Positions 6,392-10,984 of a DNA stretch of 10,984 nt are shown piece by piece (the stretch's first letter is position 1; every line of letters starts with the position of its first letter). The DNA is from Kiloniellaceae bacterium. GTDB taxonomy: Bacteria; Pseudomonadota; Alphaproteobacteria; Kiloniellales; Kiloniellaceae. A program made the position numbers and the translations under genes. The notes under the pieces are model-generated. The model was not told where the DNA came from and made no database searches. It saw nothing but the letters and a program-made list of their open reading frames with translations. Location of the stretch: NCBI GenBank assembly GCA_028280915.1, contig JANQKX010000100.1:1-10984 (forward strand), in the 5' to 3' direction.

Positions 6392-6775
6392 TTAAAATCC
6401 GGCAGGGGGCCCGGGGACGGGGGGGAAATCGTCGTCGGCGGTGTCCTCGAAGGGCAGGCCCAGGGGCTCCAGGTCGTTGCGGGTCCACCAGTACCAAAAG
6501 CCTTGTTCGCGCAGCCACTTTTCCAGGCGGTCCAGGCTGTTCCATTCCCGCCCGGCGCCCCGGGCCGAATGGAGTCGCGCCACCTGGCTGTCCACATAGA
6601 CCAAAACGGCCCAGGCATAGGGGTGGCGATCCTGGTCGCCGAAGCCGCCGCCCATGTTTTGGCGCAAGACCCGGTAAACAACGGCGTATTCGCCCAGCCG
6701 TTCTTGCGCCCGCAGGTGGGCGATGTCGGCCTGGGTGATGGCCATGCTCACGCCAAGTTTTACATCTTGATCCAT
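6392..6775 (-). CDS. Hypothetical aromatic-rich protein (127 aa)
   Basis: I do not recognise this family. The frame looks real: codon third positions are GC-rich as in its neighbours, and the protein alternates charged helices and strands. The stretch AVVYRVLRQNMGGGFGDQDRH, broken here after NMGGG as one loop, precedes a strand AWAVLVYVDS. Then come DRLEKWLREQGFWYWWTRND, with five aromatics in six positions (FWYWW interrupted by none except its order), and an acidic, proline-rich C-terminus. There is no signal peptide or membrane segment, so it is probably cytosolic. The start is uncertain: ATG 6775 has AGGG six bases upstream; ATG 6745 and TTG 6841 are alternatives. The gene is divergent from the VOC gene and lies in the same direction as the HAD gene, 241 bases upstream of it. 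Overlapping open frames on both strands are judged to be shadows. Confidence 0.6.
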   Translation of the reverse strand: MDQDVKLGVSMAITQADIAHLRAQERLGEYAVVYRVLRQNMGGGFGDQDRHPYAWAVLVYVDSQVARLHSARGAGREWNSLDRLEKWLREQGFWYWWTRNDLEPLGLPFEDTADDDFPPVPGPPAGF

Positions 6776-6884
6776 GTTGTGCCCTATGCTATCGAAATCG
6801 CCAACATCATTGATCATGATGTCGAAATTTGCAATGCACAAATCCCTTCTCTGACCCCCTCGAACCGCTTAAGGAGACTGGCAA
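6776..6884. promoter_or_regulatory. Divergent intergenic region with near-palindrome
   Basis: This is the spacer between the divergent hypothetical and VOC genes. CATCAT-T-GATC-ATGATG (6805-6821) is a palindrome apart from one extra base. It is flanked by the direct repeat TCGAAAT at 6792-6798 and 6822-6828, 30 bases apart. This symmetry is what a transcription-factor site between divergent genes would show, but no regulator family can be named. If the hypothetical gene starts at TTG 6841, these bases would be coding instead. Confidence 0.3.
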
Positions 6885-7421
6885 ATGTCGGTTAAAGTAT
6901 CCCCCGTTCCCAAAGGATTTCGCACCCTGACCCCCTATCTGGCCGTGCGCGGCGCCGCTGACGCGATTCGGTTTTACGAACAGGCCTTCGGGGCCGAGGA
7001 AATCGAGCGAATCTATGGCGCCGATGGCGTTACTATCCTCCACGCCCAGGTGAAAGTCGGCAACTCGGTGTTGTTTTTGTGCGACGAGCAGCCGGCCAAT
7101 GGCATCGTGTCGCCGACCACCTTGGGCGGCACGGGGATCATGCTGCACCTCTATGTGAAGGATGCCAAGGCCACCTGGGACGCGGCCATCGACTCCGGCG
7201 CGGCGCCCGTGGCGGAACTCTGCGAAACCTATTGGGGCGACCTCTCCGGCAAGCTCATGGATCCCTTCGGCCATAGCTGGTCCATCGCCAGCAAAGTAAA
7301 AAAAGTTGCCTTGGAAGAAATTCGGGCGCAGGCTCGCGGCGACAGTCAATCCGAGGCCTTCCATCAGGAGCCGGTGAGCGAGCTGGCCCCCGTGGAGGAG
7401 GCCTTTGCCAAGGCGTCTTGA
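6885..7421 (+). CDS. VOC-family (glyoxalase-fold, PhnB-like) protein
   Basis: The product is 178 aa. Residues 13-135 form a vicinal-oxygen-chelate domain of the PhnB-like type: LTPYLAVRGAADAIRFYEQAFGA (15-37), LHAQVKVGNSVLFLCDE (52-68, with H53), LHLYVKDAKATWDAAIDSGA (87-106) and WGDLSGKLMDPFGHSWSIA (117-135), which is the family signature ending. VOC proteins are small metal-dependent or metal-free enzymes and binding proteins, including glyoxalases, dioxygenases and antibiotic-resistance proteins; PhnB-like ones rarely have a known substrate. About 43 charged residues follow the domain, making this protein longer than the typical 130-150. The start is firm: AAGGAG (6871-6876) lies 8 bases before ATG 6885. 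Downstream, 166 bases separate it from the aminotransferase, so it may be a single-gene unit. Confidence 0.86.
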   Translation: MSVKVSPVPKGFRTLTPYLAVRGAADAIRFYEQAFGAEEIERIYGADGVTILHAQVKVGNSVLFLCDEQPANGIVSPTTLGGTGIMLHLYVKDAKATWDAAIDSGAAPVAELCETYWGDLSGKLMDPFGHSWSIASKVKKVALEEIRAQARGDSQSEAFHQEPVSELAPVEEAFAKAS

Positions 7422-7587
7422 TGGGACGCGGGTAAAGGACATGTGCCGGTATCAGGGCTGGGCCGATGGATTTTTCGCGGTCGGTCCGGCTCTGGTTCGG
7501 TACGCGGACGATGAAAACAAACTGAAATGAGGGCCGGGAGCCGGGCATGGGGTCCGGGATCTCGGCACCGGAAAAAGGAGTGTTGTG

Positions 7588-8877
7588 ATGGCGAGCAATC
7601 AAGACTTGAAAGCGAGACGCATGGCGGCTTTGCCGCGGGGTTTGGCGTCGCAGACCTCGGTTTACGCGGACCGGGCGGAAAACGCCGAGATTTGGGACGT
7701 GGACGGCCGGCGTTACATCGATTTTGCCGGCGGCATCGCGGTCTTGAACACGGGCCATCGCCATCCCAAGGTCATGGCGGCGGCGGCCAAGCAATCGGAA
7801 CGTTTCACCCATACCGCCTTTCAGGTCATGGGCTATGACGGCTATATTGATTTGGCCGAGCGTTTGAACGCGGCCGTGCCCATCAAGAACGCCAAGACCT
7901 TGTTGATGAACTCGGGCGCCGAGGCGGTGGAAAACGCGGTCAAGATCGCCCGGGCCGCCACGGGCCGGGGTGCGGTGATCGCCTTCAACGGCGCCTTCCA
8001 CGGCCGCTCCCTCTTGACCATGGGGCTGACCGGCAAGATCGTGCCCTACAAGGCCAAGTTCGGGCCCTTCCCCGGGGAGATCTATCACGCCCCGTTCCCC
8101 ATCGCCCATCACGGCATCACCGAAGAGCAGAGCCTGAACAGCCTGCAGTGGCTCTTTAAGACAGACGTGGAGCCCAGCAGCGTGGCCGCCATCATCATCG
8201 AGCCGGTGCAGGGCGAGGGTGGTTTTTACGTGGCGCCCCGGTCGTTCATGCGGTCCCTGCGCGAGATTTGCGACCAGCACGGTATCTTGCTGATCGTCGA
8301 CGAGGTGCAGACCGGCTTTGCCCGCACGGGCCGGCTTCTGGCCATCGAGCACTATGAGATCGAGCCCGACATCATCACCATGGCCAAATCCCTGGCCGGC
8401 GGCTTCCCCTTGTCGGCGATCACCGGCAAGGCGGAAATCATGGACGCGCCGGACCCCGGCGGGTTGGGCAGCACCTATGGCGGCAGCCCCACCTCTTGCG
8501 CGGCGGCCTTGGCGGTGATGGACGTGATTGAGGAAGAGGATCTCTGCGCCCGGGCCGAGGCCATCGGCAGCCGCATCAAGGACCGGGTGAGCCAGATGAA
8601 AAACCGCAACGACCTGCCCGCCATCGGCGACATCCGCGGCCTCGGCGCCATGGTCGCCTTTGAATTGGTGAAGGACCAGGACAGCAACACGCCCGATCCG
8701 GACGCGGCCAAGCGCTTGGTGGGCCAGGCGGAGCAGAACGGCCTGGTGCTGCTGTCCTGCGGCGTCTTCGGCAACACCATCCGGGTCTTGGTGCCTCTGA
8801 CCGCCTCCGATGAGCTGATCGACGAGGGACTGGATGTGATCGAGCAAAGCCTGTCGCAGATTTCCACGTCTGCCTAA
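7588..8877 (+). CDS. gabT: 4-aminobutyrate aminotransferase (GabT type)
   Basis: The product is 429 aa, matching E. coli GabT (426) in length and along its whole course. The PLP-dependent class III enzyme moves the amino group of GABA to 2-oxoglutarate, giving succinate semialdehyde and glutamate; relatives also use 5-aminovalerate. Seen: DFAGGIAVLNTGH (45-57), SGAEAVENAVKIARAAT (109-125), FHGR (137-140), EPVQGEGGF (205-213), VDEVQTGFARTG (237-248, D238 for the PLP ring nitrogen) and MAKSLAGGFPLSA (265-277, with K267 as the Schiff-base lysine), then GSTYGGSP. All key residues are present. ATG 7588 is chosen: GGAG (7577-7580) is 7 bases upstream; GTG 7585 directly before it is in frame but too close. 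The amidase gene follows after 44 bases on the same strand, probably in the same transcript. A 5-aminovalerate or other omega-amino acid role is possible. Confidence 0.92.
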   Translation: MASNQDLKARRMAALPRGLASQTSVYADRAENAEIWDVDGRRYIDFAGGIAVLNTGHRHPKVMAAAAKQSERFTHTAFQVMGYDGYIDLAERLNAAVPIKNAKTLLMNSGAEAVENAVKIARAATGRGAVIAFNGAFHGRSLLTMGLTGKIVPYKAKFGPFPGEIYHAPFPIAHHGITEEQSLNSLQWLFKTDVEPSSVAAIIIEPVQGEGGFYVAPRSFMRSLREICDQHGILLIVDEVQTGFARTGRLLAIEHYEIEPDIITMAKSLAGGFPLSAITGKAEIMDAPDPGGLGSTYGGSPTSCAAALAVMDVIEEEDLCARAEAIGSRIKDRVSQMKNRNDLPAIGDIRGLGAMVAFELVKDQDSNTPDPDAAKRLVGQAEQNGLVLLSCGVFGNTIRVLVPLTASDELIDEGLDVIEQSLSQISTSA

Positions 8878-8921
8878 GGGCGAAGCCTCGTTTTATCCTG
8901 TCACGTTCATCGGAAGGTTTT

Positions 8922-10385
8922 ATGTTGTTGCATGAGTTAGGGGCGGTGGCGCTGCTCGAACTCCTGGAGGCCAAGAAGGTCTCCGCCGTCGAGGTGTTGG
9001 CCGCGATCATTGAGCGCTACGACAGGGTCAACCCGAAGGTCAATGCCTTCGCGACCACCCTGTTCGATCAGGCAAGGGGCGCGGCCGAGCGGGCCGACCA
9101 GGCACGGCGCGACGGTCAGGCCGGGCCGCTGTGCGGTTTGCCCCTGTCCATCAAGGATTCCCAGTGGTTGGCAGGGGTGCCGTGCATGAACGGCTCCAAA
9201 ACCATGGCCTCCTTCATTCCCAGCGGCACCTGTGCCGCCATCGAGCGTCTGCAGGAAGCGGGCGCGGTCATCATCGGCAAGACGGCCTGTCCCGAATTCA
9301 GCTACGTGGGGGTCACCAGCTCCCACGTGCATGGGGACACGCGCAATCCTTGGAACTTGAGGCGCACCTCGGGCGGGTCCTCCGGCGGGGCCGCGGCGGC
9401 GGTGGGCGCGGGGATCGGCCCTCTCTCCCTGGGCGGGGACGGCGGCGGCTCCATTCGCATACCGGCCGCCTTTTGCGGTATCGTGGGCTTTAAGCCGAGC
9501 TTCGGCGTGGTCCCGCGGGAGCCTTGTTTCCCCACCTGGAAAAGTCTCTCCGTTTATGGGCCCATGGCCCGCAACGTGGATGACGCGCGGCTGATGTTCG
9601 ATACCATTGCCGGCTTTCACGGTTTCGACCGCAATTCCCACCATCACCACGCGCCGTGCGACAAACTGGCCCTTTTGGAAGAACTCCATGGGGTGAAGCT
9701 CATGGCCTCGCCCGATCTGGGGCATGCGCCGGTCGACCCGGACGTAGCCCTCTGTTTCGACGGAGCGCTAAAACGGCTGGAAAGTGCTGGCGCCACCATC
9801 GAGCTGGGCCATCCGGGGCTGAAAAGTTCAGTCCAGACCTGGGCCTTCACCGCCATGGCCGACGCCTGGGCCAGCGACCGCCACTTGTTCGAGCACCGCT
9901 GGGACGAATTGACCCCGGTCACCCGGGCCGCCTTGGAGTTCGGCCGCGGCGTGGACCTGCCCACCTACATGCATGCTCAGTACGCGCGGGAGACCATTCA
10001 TAAGGCCTATGCCGCGTTTTTCGAACGCAGCGGCGCCCGCTTTTTGCTGACGCCCACACTGGGATGCCCGGCTTTTCCCTTGGGGCGTACTTGGCCGGCG
10101 CGCATCGGCGGCAAGAAGATCGAGCCGCCGTGGCTCGATTGGGCGGGTTTCCTCTACGATGCCAATCTGGCCGGTTTTCCGACCGTTGCCCTGCCCATGG
10201 GATTCAGTAAAAAGGGCCTGCCCCTTTCCCTGCAGGTCATTGGCCGACGGGGCGAGGATCTGGACCTGCTGCACGTGGCCGGCATGGTGGAGGCCGCGCT
10301 GGACTGGGTGCCCCGGATTCCACAGCATCTGGATCTGCCGGAGGTTCAGCCCCCCGGTCAGTTGGAGAGGCCCATCGCCGTTTGA
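8922..10385 (+). CDS. Amidase-signature family hydrolase
   Basis: The product is 487 aa, normal for the family. The catalytic Ser-cisSer-Lys triad is intact: K78 in PLSIKD, cis-Ser S153 in TSGGSSGG, and nucleophile S177 in GGDGGGSIRIPA, 24 residues after S153 as in GatA-type enzymes. ACPEFSY and NPWN before the signature and a hydrophobic C-terminal LPLSLQVIG segment also fit. Members hydrolyse carboxamides (GatA, fatty-acid amide, aryl-amide and urea-type substrates). It is not GatA in context, since no gatB or gatC is near. No signal peptide is seen, so it is cytosolic. SD GGAAGG (8912-8917) lies 4 bases before ATG 8922. It sits 44 bases downstream of the GabT-type gene; a joint route in which the amidase frees an omega-amino acid for transamination is inference. 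Four consecutive His residues (9629-9655 region) are a curiosity. Confidence 0.9.
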   Translation: MLLHELGAVALLELLEAKKVSAVEVLAAIIERYDRVNPKVNAFATTLFDQARGAAERADQARRDGQAGPLCGLPLSIKDSQWLAGVPCMNGSKTMASFIPSGTCAAIERLQEAGAVIIGKTACPEFSYVGVTSSHVHGDTRNPWNLRRTSGGSSGGAAAAVGAGIGPLSLGGDGGGSIRIPAAFCGIVGFKPSFGVVPREPCFPTWKSLSVYGPMARNVDDARLMFDTIAGFHGFDRNSHHHHAPCDKLALLEELHGVKLMASPDLGHAPVDPDVALCFDGALKRLESAGATIELGHPGLKSSVQTWAFTAMADAWASDRHLFEHRWDELTPVTRAALEFGRGVDLPTYMHAQYARETIHKAYAAFFERSGARFLLTPTLGCPAFPLGRTWPARIGGKKIEPPWLDWAGFLYDANLAGFPTVALPMGFSKKGLPLSLQVIGRRGEDLDLLHVAGMVEAALDWVPRIPQHLDLPEVQPPGQLERPIAV

Positions 10386-10475
10386 CGCCATTGCCGTTTC
10401 ATCTCAGCGTCAGCGGTTGTCCGGCTGGTCCAACTGTGCCTCAATAGCGCCTCATGAATCAGCGAGGAGGGTGTC

Positions 10476-10916
10476 ATGGGTCAGGTGGAACGGCGCAGCG
10501 GTGGTTGCCTCTGCGGGGCGGTGCGCTTTGAGGTGTCTCTGCCGGAAGCGGCTTACAACATCTGCCACTGCGAGCGCTGCCGTAAATGGAGCGGCGGCCC
10601 TTTGATGGCGGTGCATTGCCTGGGTGACGTCACGTTCGAAAAAGACGCCGATCTGCGCTGGTATCAGGGGACTCCCTGGGCCCAGCGGGGCTTTTGCGGC
10701 GCCTGCGGCTCGAGCCTGTTCTGGCGCCTGGCCGACGACCCGGAGGCGCTCTTGATCGTGGCGGCGGATGCCTTGGACCGCTCCGACGATTTGGTGCTGC
10801 AGCGCCACATCTACATTGATGCCAAGCCCGACCGCTATGACTTCGCCGGCGATCACCCCCGGGCGACCGAGGCGGAAGTCATGGCCGAGATCGCCGCGGC
10901 CACCGGGGGTGCTTAG
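10476..10916 (+). CDS. GFA-family zinc protein
   Basis: The product is 146 aa and of the GFA/CENP-V fold, named for the glutathione-dependent formaldehyde-activating enzyme. All seven expected cysteines are present: CLCGAV (C11, C13), CHCERC (C30, C32, C35) and CGACG (C74, C77), followed by SSLFWR. In characterised Gfa one group holds a structural zinc and the C-H-C-x-x-C group a second zinc that binds glutathione. Most family members are not proven to act on formaldehyde, and no formaldehyde dehydrogenase gene is nearby, so the reaction is open. The start is strong: GAGGAGG (10464-10470) lies 5 bases before ATG 10476. The 90-base gap after the amidase gene leaves it unclear whether the two are co-transcribed. 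The stop codon overlaps the palindrome at 10915-10928. Confidence 0.88.
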   Translation: MGQVERRSGGCLCGAVRFEVSLPEAAYNICHCERCRKWSGGPLMAVHCLGDVTFEKDADLRWYQGTPWAQRGFCGACGSSLFWRLADDPEALLIVAADALDRSDDLVLQRHIYIDAKPDRYDFAGDHPRATEAEVMAEIAAATGGA

Positions 10917-10928
10917 GCGCCGGCGCCT
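10915..10928. repeat. 14-bp perfect GC palindrome between convergent stops
   Basis: AGGCGCCGGCGCCT is a perfect palindrome that covers the last two bases of the GFA stop codon and the first base of the opposite gene's stop codon. It has no loop or T-run, so it is not a normal intrinsic terminator, although it could slow or separate convergent transcription. Confidence 0.6.
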
Positions 10929-10984
10929 TACTTGAACTGGATAGAGGCGGCGGCTTTTCCCAGGGCCTCCGGCAAGCTGTGGCG
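10928..10984 (-). CDS. C-terminal end of an unidentified gene (partial)
   Basis: On the minus strand a frame is open from the right edge of the window and ends at TAA (10928-10930). It gives 18 residues, RHSLPEALGKAAASIQFK, with GC-rich third positions like neighbouring genes. Its stop faces the GFA stop across 11 bases, a typical convergent arrangement. The fragment is too short to assign to a family, and the rest lies outside the window. Confidence 0.45.
   Translation of the reverse strand, partial: RHSLPEALGKAAASIQFK

Noticed and set aside
6289..6681. Second minus-strand frame overlapping the hypothetical gene
   Set aside because: The Gly/Pro/Ser/Arg-rich composition fits a shifted shadow; the 6392-6775 frame has better codon and protein character.
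7441..7530. 29-codon plus-strand frame (MCRYQGWADG to NKLK) between the VOC and GabT-type genes
   Set aside because: The composition is protein-like, but the only SD-like AAAGGA is one base from the ATG, too close to work, and the length is within chance. It might be a leader peptide, but I cannot support it.
7255..8847. 530-codon minus-strand frame opposite the GabT-type gene
   Set aside because: Low-complexity, His/Asp/Gly-rich, no SD or motif; the opposite strand codes an unmistakable aminotransferase.
8922..10385. Amidase as GatA of the Glu-tRNA(Gln) amidotransferase
   Set aside because: No gatB or gatC nearby and the regions around the triad are of the general amidase type.
10383..10412. 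Inverted repeat TGACGC/GCGTCA after the amidase gene as a terminator
   Set aside because: Only a 6-bp stem with an 18-base loop and no T-run.

Overview
The window is GC-rich (clearly above 60 percent by eye) and almost fully coding. It carries ordinary chromosomal genes of a Gram-negative bacterium. An AsmA-type inner-membrane protein, a secreted or lipid-anchored small protein, strong Shine-Dalgarno (SD) sites and the mix of small-molecule enzymes suggest a proteobacterium, most likely an alphaproteobacterium of Rhodospirillales type. This placement is an inference from style and gene content; there is no rRNA or other marker here. I see no tRNA, rRNA, insertion sequence, phage gene or CRISPR array.

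Layout. (1) 1-2310: a large AsmA-family protein with a C-terminal PepSY-like tail and a disturbed N-terminus. (2) 2344-2367: a stem-loop. (3) 2418-3840: a tight plus-strand operon with a truncated NIPSNAP-like reading frame, an antibiotic-biosynthesis-monooxygenase (ABM) domain protein and a 10-helix EamA/DMT transporter, joined by an ATGA overlap and an 11-base gap. (4) 3850-3900: three 17-bp tandem repeats in the convergent spacer. (5) 3895-4242, minus strand: a small exported protein with cystatin hallmarks. (6) 4449-5450: a zinc-free quinone-oxidoreductase-like dehydrogenase, divergent from the cystatin-like gene. (7) 5479-6150, minus: a HAD-family protein whose first motif reads DxN instead of DxD. 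(8) 6392-6775, minus: an unrecognised aromatic-rich protein, divergent from (9) 6885-7421, a PhnB-like VOC protein. (10) 7588-8877 and 8922-10385: a GabT-type omega-aminotransferase followed by an amidase-signature hydrolase. (11) 10476-10916: a GFA-family zinc protein. (12) 10928-10984, minus: the last 18 codons of a gene that continues beyond the window.

How the genes work together. The clearest units are the NIPSNAP-ABM-EamA operon (small dimeric alpha-beta-barrel proteins plus an exporter-type permease) and the gabT-amidase pair, where an amidase could release an omega-amino acid that the transaminase then uses. The rest looks like independent housekeeping or detoxification genes. I see no defence or mobile system. 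The most unusual items are the bacterial cystatin-like protein, the AsmA-PepSY fusion with its broken start, the HAD motif change and the repeats at the ends of two genes.
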